Positions 10,077 to 19,364 of a stretch of DNA of 24,095 bases are shown piece after piece (positions within the stretch are counted from its first letter, which is position 1; every line of letters starts with the position of its first letter). The stretch is from Sodiomyces alkalinus F11. Taxonomy: Eukaryota > Ascomycota > Sordariomycetes > Glomerellales > Plectosphaerellaceae. Made by a program: the position numbers and the translations under genes. The notes beneath the pieces were generated by a model that was given only the letters and a program-made list of their open reading frames with translations, ran no database searches and was not told the DNA's origin. The stretch lies in contig NW_021167079.1 of assembly GCF_003711515.1 (NCBI RefSeq), positions 4,934,051 to 4,958,145 of the forward strand. Direction: 5' to 3'.

Positions 10077-10580
10077 GGTTATGGGCAGTAAGACGAGAGT
10101 TGTTTGTCGAGGAGGAATATTCTGTCCTGAGCCCAGATAACAGAGGGCAACGATATGTGTCTCATATATGAGGTAGGTAATTTATTTCAGTTGAAGCCTG
10201 CAGCCTGCAGGGCGAGCAAGCTATTGGGAGCGTCCATCCCTTTAGGAGGCAGGCAAGTTTGTCCATAGCATCACGCGCATGATCTGTGTCTCATCAGTCA
10301 CCCAGCTACATGTACTCGACTCCTTACTTCCCTCGAGAGTTTGGATTTTAGCTCCGGTGACTGCATAGCAGGGTGGCGTTAGGGGGGTCGCGGGTCCTGT
10401 GGTTGGTTGCACGAGCTGAGGGGTAACCACCATGAAGTGACAACCAGCATCCATGCTGCATCATCGTGTCGTCAAGGGAGGTAATGGTTTTACCAAGGTA
10501 CTTACCATACCTCGCAATTGCTGTATTAATAACCTTACCTTACAAATAATGTACCTTAGGTAATAGTGAACCCATCTACC
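10077..10580. other. Spacer upstream of the small gene
   Basis: This would hold the promoter of the minus-strand small gene and the 3' flank of the minus-strand membrane-protein gene. It contains a direct repeat of GCAGCCT/CTGCAG words near 10195-10212 and several TACCTTA-type words (10495-10563), including GTACCTTAGGTAA at 10551-10563. No gene is seen. Confidence 0.55.
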
Positions 10581-12813
10581 TTATGAAGTAGACGGCTCAC
10601 TTGCATTGTTCGACTCGGGGCGGTGACCCTCCGAGCGAGCTTCTCGTTTCTCCTGGACTTCCACAGCCTGCCCTGGCCGACATCGCTCGGCCGAAACCAC
10701 CCTCTCCTTCATGTAAAGATCATGCACGCCATTTCCGACATGTACGTCGCGATATATCCAAACCGACTTGCCGCTACTGCCTTTACCCCCGGCGCCATCA
10801 CGTCTCCCATTTAGCGAAGAAGGCCGCGCCACCATGGCCCGGATGACCTGCGCCTCGGCAACAGGCCCCCCTCCCGGGATGACCACCGTATTGGCGACCC
10901 ACGCGGCCCCGAAGCCCAGAAGCAGCTGCAAGCCCAGAGCGAGGAACAGGATGACGTGGATATAGTTCCAGTGCTCGACGTGCAGCTCCAGCCCTACCGT
11001 CGGTACGTCCCCCGGCACGACGACCATGTCGTTGCTCTCCGCCGCCATGGCCACCACCCCGATGGCGAACCGGGACAGCAGGAAGGCCATGCTCGACGCA
11101 GCGCCGCCCAGGGGCATCCCGAAGATCGACTGCGCGGGGAATATGACGGATTGGACGCCGGGCGACTCCGTGGTGGTCAGGTTGTTCGGGTAGCCCTGCA
11201 GCGCGATGGCGACGGTGGCCATGCGCCCAAGGTTCTCTCCCACGTGGTGCTCCTCGCGTTCCGCGTTCTCGACGGTGCCGATGGTCGTGTTGCAGCTGTA
11301 AAACCACGGGTATGTGTCGGATGCCTCGAAGGCGGTGACGGTGCCGCACCCACGCCCGCAGTCCGCGCCGGTGTCGGTGATGAAGGTCGTCTGGTCGGGT
11401 CCCGCCTGTGCCGGGAGGGGAATGATCCGAGCCTGGTCTTGCGGGAGGAGAATGGTGATGTTGGCTTCTGTGCCGCCTCCGCCGGATACGACGGGCCAGC
11501 TCGTACACTCTGTCGTGGCATGGATGACGCGATTCGTGGAAACGGTGATGGGTAGCGCATCGGGGTTGTTCAGGCTTTCGGGGTTCGTCTCGTGGAAGAC
11601 GTACTGGCAGGAGTCGGAATCCGAATCACAGAACATGAGAGGGTCGTCCGTGTACCACAGCTCGCCGGGCGTGGGCATCTTCGCATCGGGGAACACGGCG
11701 GTGTCATACGCGAGGGACATGGTCCCGAAGCTGGCGCCGTCAGTGTTGTGCTCTCATCGGCCTTATGATCGACCGATTTGACGAGGTCGCGTTGCGTCCT
11801 ACCTATGCGCGGTATATTGTTGTGCTCTTCGCGAGGTAGAAGACTTGACAATCTTGGCGGTCTCAATGTCCGAGACGTTCGCGATGGAAACGTTGCCGGG
11901 AGAGAGCAATGCCACGGACTCGGAGGGCTCGAACGCATAGCATAGGTTGACGGAAGCGAAGCCGATTTGGGAGGCCTTGGTAGAAGCGTGAGTATCGGCC
12001 CATTGTATTGCACATGTTCGTCATTGGATCGAGAGAAACTGGCATCTTAGGCTTACAATGAGGAGGAGAATCCAAGAGGCGACAGCGACGTGTATAGAAG
12101 CGCGGCTGGACCGAGCCGACAGCATGATCACCCGTCTCACGCTATGAGCATGTAGAATGCTCTCGACCTAATGGGAACGAGACGACAAGACACTCGTCAA
12201 ATCAACACTTGGACATGAGGGGGATCAATGGATCATGCCCAGGCAAACCCAGATGACAGGTCCCCCAAACCAACAAAAGGCTGCTCACCTTCCGCCGCGA
12301 TCTATATCGACGACTGAGAATCCACCATCTCAAGTCCGTGGCCATGTCTGTGAGAAGGCTCGCAGTGGAGAGGCCCAGTGCAATGAGCAATCCGGTGATG
12401 ATGGCGTTGAACTGCCGCTTCTGGGTCTTGGTCACGACCGACTTGCTCGAGTAGCCAATCAGGACGGCGTACACGGCAACGACGAAGGCGGCACTTGTTG
12501 CCCATGGGACGAGGACTCTGAAATAGGACGCCTTTCGTGGTCTTCTCGTCGCAGCTAGGCCTTGGAATTGGTGGGCGGCCGACCCGGTGCCGTTGTCGCC
12601 GTTGTCGTTGCGTTGTTGCATCGGACGCCCGGCCAAATCACACACCTCGTCATGCTGTTCGGACTCCGGCTGCCGCTCTGCATTACTGTTTTGAACTTTG
12701 GATATGCTGAGCGTCGCGGTAGGCTGCTGCGGTGTTGTGTGAGTGTGAGCGTGAGTGTGAGTGTCGATACTCGGTTCGGGTTGCGGAATACGATGATATT
12801 CGAGAGACGTCAT
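10581..12813 (-). CDS. Uncharacterised four-TM fungal membrane protein with large extracytoplasmic domain
   Basis: Four exons (12813-12289, 12167-12057, 11975-11803, 11730-10581) encode 652 residues. Introns are 121, 81 and 72 nt, with donors GTGAGC, GTAAGC and GTAGGA and acceptors TTAG, CAAG and CCAG. All junctions keep the frame and the second rebuilds a membrane helix. A polar N-terminus (1-95) with an unusual Thr/His run (DTHTHAHTHTTP, 18-29) leads to TM1 (about 98-121) and TM2 (136-156). A basic loop (RRYRSRRK) follows, then TM3 (about 200-226, HVAVASWILLLIASQIGFAS). Next comes a roughly 300-residue domain with several N-glycosylation sequons and at least six Cys (for example CDSDSDSC, 304-311; DCGRGC, 393-398). 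TM4 (about 526-554) and a Ser/Gly/Arg-rich tail of about 100 residues end the protein. I do not recognise a named family. The paired Cys and sequons suggest that the domain faces the lumen or cell exterior. Confidence 0.84.
12735..12770 (-). repeat. GTGAGT-type tandem repeat coding Thr/His
   Basis: On the plus strand GTGTGAGTGTGAGCGTGAGT repeats the word GTGAGT/GTGTGA. On the coding minus strand it encodes the alternating Thr-His stretch in the N-terminus of the four-TM protein. It is a candidate length-variable site. Confidence 0.75.
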
Positions 12814-13757
12814 GACGACTGTGGTGAGATGATAATAAATCGAAGCGCAGCCATAAGAGCCAGGTTGTCGTTATTTCTTCATTATTTCTTCTTCTTTTTC
12901 CGTTTTGGCCAAGGCTTTGGACTTGGACTCGACTAGCGAACATTGAATCGACGCAACCGGCATGTTGGGCTGACATGTGGATGTATAGGGTATTATATGA
13001 CTCTGTTGTATCCCATCATGTGCGCATACGGGACCAGAGACGGCTGGGTACGATGTACGAATATACATCATGGAACCGGCCTTCAGAGTATGTGCCTTCG
13101 ATGAAGAGGTGTCAAACGGGAGATGCTGACATCGAATCGACGTGAAAATACCTTAAGGTACATGTATACCTACCTTAGGTAAGAAAATAACTTGAACTGA
13201 AAGTGAAGGGTGGTACCGCTAAGCTTTTTTAGTCCCTTGGTTACCTTATCTTATCAGTTGACGATCCGTGCATGTCGCGAGCCAAACGGCAATTTGACCA
13301 GGGTGCTCCAAGTTGTGTCTTACCTTATTAGGTACCTCACCTTGTTAGCGAGGAATCAAGCTCATCTCCTCTGAAATGAGATGGCAATAGCAGCAAATCA
13401 GACAAGCAGGGGATCAACCCGAGTGGTCCGGGTGGGCCGACACAAATATAAGACGTATAATTTGTATGTAGACGAAGAAAAAATAGCTACGGAGAAAACT
13501 GTTTCCAATTATTGAGACCGACCCCCCGTTTCGCTAGCACTTGTTGAGAAAGGGGCCAAAAAAGGGGCAGCTTCACGATCTCTGTACTCTCGTTTTCGTC
13601 GCTGTTCTCCCCTTTCTCCCCAGCCAGCCCAGCCCTCACTCTCAGGCGCCCTTCAACCTCTCTTATCACTGTCACGTACTCCGTGCGACTCCGTGCTCCT
13701 AGCCGCGCCGCGTCTCTTCATTCACATGCAGACGCGCCTATCGCCTTTCCTCCATTA
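12814..13757. promoter_or_regulatory. Divergent promoter region between the four-TM gene and the CAX gene
   Basis: This 944-bp spacer must hold both promoters. It contains a perfect 12-bp palindrome TACCTTAAGGTA (13149-13160), TACCTTAGGTA (13171-13181), a double GATA element (13245-13255) and a CCAAT pentamer (13505-13509, about 250 nt upstream of the CAX start). A pyrimidine-rich leader (about 13600-13757) follows. I see no gene in it. Confidence 0.5.
13245..13255 (-). promoter_or_regulatory. Tandem GATA-factor sites
   Basis: On the minus strand the sequence TGATAAGATAAGG contains two overlapping HGATAR sites (13250-13256 and 13245-13251). Paired GATA sites are the usual targets of AreA-, SreA- or WC-type regulators in fungi. 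Which of the two divergent genes is affected cannot be told. Confidence 0.35.
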
Positions 13758-16288
13758 ATGGATATTGCCTCTGCCAGTCGCCCCAAGGTCATCCCCTTCC
13801 AAGGCGTAGCCGATTCTGCTAGCGACGAGGATGACGACGTCCCCAACGGCGACCTACTACCCCATCATCATCACCATCATATCCAAGCTCATTCCCATGC
13901 TCGCGTAGCGGGGGATAACCCTCGTGGTCTAGGACGCCTGCGATCGCGTGTTCGAGGTGAGCATAACCTTGCCAAGTTTTTTTTTTCTTCTTCTTTTCTT
14001 CTTCTTTTTTTCTTTTTTTTCTTCTTTTTATTCTTCTCCCTTTTCTTGTTTTACCCCCCCCTCCTCCCCTCCTCTGCTCATTTCTCTCTGACCCCTAACC
14101 CCCAGATGGCGTGCAACGCGCCCTCGACCCCTGGTTACCAATGAGTCCACGTCGGTCACACGCCTGGACGCGTGTGCCGCAATCTGAAGATGGAGCGGGG
14201 CCTTTCCCCCCGGACCGGGAACGTCCGGGTCTCTCCACGGCGACGTCCGGGCCCGCTCCGTCCTCCCCCCCGCGCCACCGAACCGGCTTCCGCGCATTGT
14301 TGCTCTCGTCATGGGTCAACGCCCTTCTCGTCTTTGTTCCCATCGGCATCGCCAGCTACTTGTCTGGCATGAGCCCCATCCTCACCTTCGTCACCAATGT
14401 AGTCGCTATTGTGCCGCTATCGGCGCTGCTCACCGATGCCACCGAGCAGATTGCCAACGATGCCGGCGACACCATTGGTGCGCTGCTCAACATTAGCTTG
14501 GGCAATCTGGTCGAACTGATCATCTTGTGAGTTCATGTTGCGAATTGAGGTCTTTGCCTTGTATATATATTCTCACTAACTGTCTTATCCAGTGTGTGAG
14601 TGCACGACTCGGACCAACTTGGACCACTCCAGCTCACATTCACTACCCCCGTCCCATACTGACGTCAACTTCCCAGTGTCGCTCTCATCAACAACCATAT
14701 CCGAATCGTCCAAGCATCTATTCTTGGATCCATCCTCGTGAACCTTTTGCTCATCCTCGGTTCTGCTCTTCTCGCCAGTGCCGTGACGGGCGGCTCATCG
14801 GCCTGTCATATCTCCAACACCCAACTTCTCAGTTGTCTTCTCTTGGTCTCCCTTTTCGTGTTCCTCATGCCTGTGAGTTGCATTCCGCTCACCTCTTCTC
14901 GAAAAGAAGGATCACCTGGCACCAGAACCTAACGCGCATTCCCTTAGACGGCCTTCGATTATACTTTTGAACATTCGGCCGGTGCCGACGTAGCCATCCT
15001 CCAGATGAGCAGGATATCGTCTCTCATGGTCTTACTCATCTACGTGCTCTACTTTGTCCACGAGCTCAAGACCGGCCCACTATCCCAACCACGGCCCCCA
15101 CCCCAGACCGGATCTCCGGACACCGGCTCCGACGAGGAGATGAACGCCCCGCAATTTCAATGGAGGACCACCGCCGTACCACGACCCCAAGTCCGAAGCC
15201 GGTCCAACACCCTACCCCCGCGCGTCGTGCGCTTCGCAAACACGAACCAAAGGTCCTGGTCCGACAATGCCAATGCCGTGCAAAGCGAGACGCAATCGCA
15301 ATCGCAATCGCAATCGCAATCGCAGTCGCAGTCGCAGACACAAATGCAAACCACCACCGAAGAAATCGAGCTAGAAACCCTCGGCAACACGTCCCCCCTT
15401 CAACCCACCCCGGCCGACGACCCGGACCGTCCCAGTCCCGGTGGCCCACCGCCATCCTCCAGCCGTCCACCCGTGCGCATCGCCCACCGGCATTCCGGCT
15501 CCTTATCCTCCATCACGCGCTCCCACCCCTTCGGCCCCGGTTCCATCCCGGGCTTCGAATCCTCCTCCGCCACGGCCCTGATGCGTTCCGGCCCCACGAC
15601 GCTCCAGATCCTCCGCGACAACCGCGCCGCCGCCGCCACGTCCGGGGACGGCGGCTTCGGCAGCAGTTCCGGCGGCTACGCCTACGAGCACGCGACGGCA
15701 TCCCGGCCGCACGGGGCCCGCCCGACGAGCGAGCGCGTCAAGTCCATCATCGTGCTCATGGCGGCGTCCGTCGTCATGTCCTTGTGCGCCGAGTTCCTGG
15801 TCAGCGCCATCGACGACGTCACGCACCAGGGCCACCTCTCCGAGCCGGTCATCGGGCTCATCATCCTGCCCGTGGTGGGGAACCTCGCCGAGTACATCAC
15901 CGTCGTCACCGTCGCCGCCAAGGATAAGCTGGAGCTGGCCATCGCCGTGGCCGTGGGGTCGTCCATCCAGATTGCCCTGTGCGTGACGCCCCTGACCGTC
16001 ATCGCCGGCTGGATCCTGGACCGGCAGTTGGCGCTCACTTTTAATTTCTTCGAGATGGCCACTTTGGTCGGCTCGGTCTTGCTGGTCAACCTGCTTATAT
16101 TGAATGATGGGAATAGTTCGCTCAAGGCCGGCGGACTGAAGGGAGCGTTGATGTGTACTTGTTTCGCGATTATCGGGTACGTTTCTTTTCTTTTCCTTCC
16201 GTTCTCTACCGCCTCCGTGTAAGGCGTGAAAACTGACGTGGACTGTAGACTGGGAGCATATTTGTCCCCTGAATCCAAGGCCGATTGA
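13758..16288 (+). CDS. CAX-family Ca2+/H+ exchanger (VCX1-like), vacuolar type
   Basis: Exons: 13758-13956, 14106-14526, 14593-14595 (3-nt micro-exon), 14677-14872, 14948-16176, 16249-16288; 695 residues. The start is the first in-frame ATG. The protein would exchange cytosolic Ca2+ (or Mn2+) for vacuolar H+. The N-terminal cytosolic tail is acidic (DEDDD, 23-27) and has six consecutive His (36-41). The first repeat has TM helices from about 129, [20 protein letters not shown] and the cation motif GNLVEL (E203), then [21 protein letters not shown] roughly 225-residue hydrophilic loop (about 313-537) contains a Ser-Gln repeat. The second repeat has [20 protein letters not shown] (E588) and [13 protein letters not shown]. 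In yeast Vcx1 the residue after the second Glu is His; here it is Tyr589. The short last exon ([12 protein letters not shown]) comes after a GTACGT...GTAG intron. If the micro-exon is skipped the protein is one residue shorter. Family assignment is firm; the metal is inferred. Confidence 0.93.
13979..14032 (+). repeat. T-rich tract in CAX intron 1
   Basis: The first CAX intron (13957-14105, 149 nt) is filled by runs of T broken by single C or TTC units before a C-rich stretch and the CCCAG acceptor. It is non-coding low-complexity sequence. Confidence 0.7.
14527..14676 (+). other. Two tandem introns separated by a 3-nt micro-exon in the CAX gene
   Basis: Intron A (14527-14592, 66 nt) has GTGAGT, a CACTAAC branch site (about 14574-14580) and a TCCAG acceptor. 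Three bases (TGT, 14593-14595) follow, then immediately a second GTGAGT donor opens intron B (14596-14676, 81 nt), which ends in CCCAG. Each acceptor is followed by TGT. Retaining the three bases gives ELIIFVVAL, with five residues between Leu and Ala as in the conserved first repeat of CAX proteins (yeast Vcx1 ELIVSIIAL, plant CAX1 ELIIAILAL). Splicing it all as one 150-nt intron gives four residues (ELIIFVAL). Stopping at the first acceptor alone hits an in-frame TGA. Confidence 0.65.
15293..15334 (+). repeat. Hexanucleotide repeat coding Ser-Gln in the CAX loop
   Basis: Five perfect CAATCG units are followed by two CAGTCG units, giving alternating Gln-Ser at about residues 389-404 of the exchanger, in its large cytosolic loop. 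In-frame hexamers change length without a frameshift, so the loop is likely polymorphic between strains. Confidence 0.9.
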
Positions 16289-17053
16289 TCCGGCTTGCAC
16301 TGAACATGTATTTCCTCCGTTCTGGACTGAGACATGGCGTTGAAGAGACCGGATTTATGTGTGGATGTCAATAGACTAGTCTTTGTCTCTTCTCATGTTA
16401 ATTTTTTTTTTGGGGGGGGGGGGGTTTCATTTTTCATTTTCTTTTCTTCATTTTTTTTCTATCATTTTTCTATCATTTCTTTTTTTCTTTCATTTTTTTT
16501 CTTTCATTTTTCTCTCTTTAATCCAGTGGCAAGAGAGAAAACGGGCATGAATGGGCAAAGGCGACGCATATTGTATCCACAACTCACTGTATCATGAAGA
16601 CACTGCATTATTGTAGCTTCCCGTGTCCAATGCAATTAGTGGTGACACTGGTGTCTTGAATAATTGCAGCAGCTAAATGCTTCTGGCGTATAACTTCAGG
16701 GGCAGCCATTTTCATCTCAGCCCCTGTCCCTCCGACTGAAATTGCTGGAGGAATGGCATCCCTGGCACCTTGTGAAATCACCTCGTAATCCGACGAGTCG
16801 CGTGGCTCTCGGGCCCCTGTTAATAATATTTTTATTTTCATTTCCATTTTCATTTTCATTTTGCCCGGTCTTATTATTCTTACGTCCGTGTCCGTAGTGC
16901 CATCTTCCCCCCCGTCAGCCCGGCCAAAGAGATAAAATGTCTCAAGTCTCACCTCCCCAGTGACAGACGTTTCCTTTACTCTTTTCCATCTCATTAAGTC
17001 CATGTCCTCAACTGTCGGACTTGACAACCCTTTGCAACAGCCTTACTCTGGCC
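16289..17053. other. Spacer between the CAX gene and the polytopic membrane-protein gene
   Basis: It contains a 10-T run running straight into a 13-G run (16402-16424), about 100 nt of T-rich CATTT-like sequence (16425-16523), another TTTCA cluster (16830-16862) and a C/T-rich leader before the next ATG. A 139-codon minus-strand frame (16608-17027) shows no domain and overlaps the repeats, so it is not called. Confidence 0.6.
16402..16523. repeat. Homopolymer T/G junction and T-rich satellite
   Basis: Ten T (16402-16411) are followed by thirteen G (16412-16424) and then about 100 nt built from T runs with CATTT/CTTTT units. It is non-coding and lies in the 3' flank of the CAX gene. Homopolymers of this length are also prone to sequencing error. 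Confidence 0.85.
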
Positions 17054-18415
17054 ATGGTCCACCGCGCCGCCGCAGCCCTGGCCGTCGCCTCGTGGGCGGT
17101 CGTCGGCGCCTACTCCCTCGGCAGCTTGATCCAGTCCTTGCCCGCACAGGATCCTGAGCAGGACCTCTTGCTCCCGGGAACAGACCATGCTGTCCGGGCA
17201 GTGTTCACGGGCGTATTCGCGATCGACGAATTTTTGAGGGGGGTGATCCAACATTTCTACCCGATCGTGGCTGGGCCATGGCCCGGCCTGTCCCTCTTCG
17301 CGGCCAACTTTGCCGGCCAGATCGTCCCCATGGTCAGTATTGTGGTGCTGGAGGGGCTGAGAGTCGGAAACCGCAATTCCATATTGTCCTTGTGAGTGTG
17401 CCATTCGAAATGCACGCAGTCCGCCCTGGGGGGACGTTGAGCCTTCGTTTCATTTCATTTCATTTCATTTTCGTTTCATTTCTTTCATCTTTTCTTTGTT
17501 TTCTTTTTCTTTTTCCTGTTTTTTTTTTTATATTTCATATTTTATATATATATATATATATATTTGAGGGAGAGAGGGAGGGAGAGAGGGAGGGAGAGAG
17601 AGTTGAGAGAAAGGCAAAGAAACTGACAAGAAACCAGCCCTGCCATTTGGGGAATTATTTACCAAGCGCTGTCCGGAGCCGTCATCCTTCCCATTTTCCT
17701 CGCTCTGAGCCTCTTGAGGTCCCCCCGAGGTGAAAAGGCAGACGACAAGTCCAAAGCGGCGAGTTTCCTCCCCATGGACCCGGTCGCAGTTTCCACAGTC
17801 CCAGCAGCACTCGCTATAGGCTTCATCCTGCCCACGCTGCTCATGGCCCTGCCCTCGCCGAACATCATCACTCTCGACCAGCAGCAAATCTTCATCGCAC
17901 TGTGGCAAGCCTTCCCGTTGCTTACCTCGGCCGCCCACGCCGTCCTCACAGCGCTCGCCCGCGCTCCGGGCGGCGGGGCAGCGGCCGACAGCAGCCCCAT
18001 GGCGGCGGCCCGGTCAGCGTATAAGCGCATCCTCGCCATCACGGGCGTCACGCATCTCGGCTCCCTCGCCATCGCGCTGTGTCCAGGTATCCCGGCGGCG
18101 CTGTTCGGCGTGGACATGGGCCGGCCGACGCTGAGGGAGATGTTTGTCCCCGTGTCGGTTTTCTCGCCCTTTACCGTGTCTGGTCTGGTCGAAGCGAGCC
18201 ATGCGATCTTCCAGTACGATTACATCGTTATATCTTCTGCTGCGCTTCTCTGGGTCACGTTCCTGTCCCGGAATGTCACGTCGACTGTTGTCAAGTTGCT
18301 GGCGAGAACGGTCCTTGTAGGGCCTTTGGGAGCTACACTGTGGGCTGTGTGGGATAGAGACGAGGAGGCCATGGCGGAGGCGGAGGCGGAGGCCGTGGGA
18401 CGGAAGACCCAGTGA
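17054..18415 (+). CDS. Uncharacterised polytopic membrane protein (about seven to eight TM)
   Basis: Two exons (17054-17391 and 17638-18415) encode 371 residues. The 246-nt intron has a GTGAGT donor, a CTGAC branch site and a CCAG acceptor. Splicing rebuilds a helix (NSILSFPAIWGIIYQALSG, from 108). Hydrophobic segments lie at about 4-27, 76-101, 114-139, 162-184, 197-220, 243-262, 281-300 and 305-324, with another weak one at 332-350. Conserved-looking soluble parts are DPEQDLLLPGTDHAVRA (33-49) after TM1 and LDQQQIFIALWQAFPL (192-207). The tail is acidic (DRDEEAMAEAEAEA). I do not recognise a named family. The arrangement reminds me of uncharacterised integral membrane proteins that sometimes lie near fungal secondary-metabolite genes, but no such genes are adjacent here. 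The first in-frame ATG was taken as start, since it opens directly into TM1. Confidence 0.85.
17441..17605 (+). repeat. Stacked microsatellites inside an intron
   Basis: The intron of the polytopic membrane-protein gene contains in succession (CATTT)n-like units (about 17450-17485), T-rich sequence, (TA)n (about 17543-17562) and GGGAGAGA-type purine repeats (about 17567-17603). They make the intron the longest in the window (246 nt) and probably length-variable. Confidence 0.85.
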
Positions 18416-19364
18416 TGGTAGGAAAGTATACCAGGCGAGTGAGGGAGGGGAACGGTGGACGATCGTGTTAGTAGCTGGTAATATAGAGAAGCTACGGAAT
18501 AGCTCCAGCTGCGAAACTACCGAGTAAGGTAGAAAGACAGTGACGTGTTGTATTTTCCGAGACACGGTGGGACTCGTTCAGTGGCTACGGTATGCCCGGG
18601 ATCGAGACTTGCCCATTCTCCAATAAAGGCCACTGTGCCTGAGTAGCAGGCAGGTATAGCTCGTCAGAGTCGAACAAGTCCTTCCCTCCCGTCGTTTTTA
18701 TACTTTTCTTAATATATCTGTACTGGGTCTGCTGACGTTGATACCTTAGTACCTTACAGTTCTAATAATTCGACACTGTGGTGGGTTCCGATGTATCCGG
18801 ACCTCTATAAGTACGTACCTTAGATAAGTGGTATGACATGTACTGATAACTACCTAAGGTACCTATAGTATACCTAATTACGGAGGTTACAATCCTTCGG
18901 TCAAGTCCGTGCCCTTTACGTAACCGTAAAAACTACATGTACAGTCTATTCAACATATCGGTGCTCTTCTTATTCTTCTGGAAATTCACCGAACCCACCA
19001 TGTTAAACGCCGGGTAGTCCGGGGATTTTATGGTGGATGGTGGGGTCCCTTGTCCCCCATGATTCACGGCGGAGCTGGGCAATCACTTTGGCACCTATCA
19101 CGGTAAGGCGCGAGTCCATTCTACATGAATCCTTTGTACCCAGGGAGGAGGTCGCTCAGAAGCCCGCTGGACCAGGCTAAAACCCCCCCCGGGGACCTTC
19201 ATCACGGTTATTTTCTCCTGTTTTAATTTCCTCCCTTTCACCGCTGCTCTCCTTACCTTGGACTCCGTCCCCCGCGTCTTACCCCGTGTTGTCCTCCTCT
19301 GCGCGTCCTTTTTGAACTTCACCCCTCTCTCGGCCACACGCAACCTACCTACCGGTACCCAACT
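18416..19364. other. Spacer upstream of the Sec14-like gene
   Basis: This 949-bp spacer includes the 3' flank of the membrane-protein gene, TACCTAAGGTACCTA (18851-18865), copy A of the dispersed repeat (18877-18957) and a GC-richer, C/T-biased leader (about 19190-19364) that fits the Sec14-like promoter and 5' UTR. I see no gene. Confidence 0.55.
18877..18957 (-). repeat. Dispersed repeat, copy A (inverted relative to copy B)
   Basis: Read on the minus strand, this segment matches 22371-22448 over about 80 bp. Shared blocks include AAAGGGCACGGACTTG, GAAGGATT.TAACCTC and GTTACGTAA. Several differences are C/T or A/G transitions and there are a few small gaps. It is non-coding, with no terminal duplication obvious. 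Probably a relic of a mobile or MITE-like element. Confidence 0.8.

Noticed and set aside
16608..17027. 139-codon minus-strand frame
   Set aside because: It contains Lys/Met repeats from the CATTT satellite and lies in the leader of the next gene.
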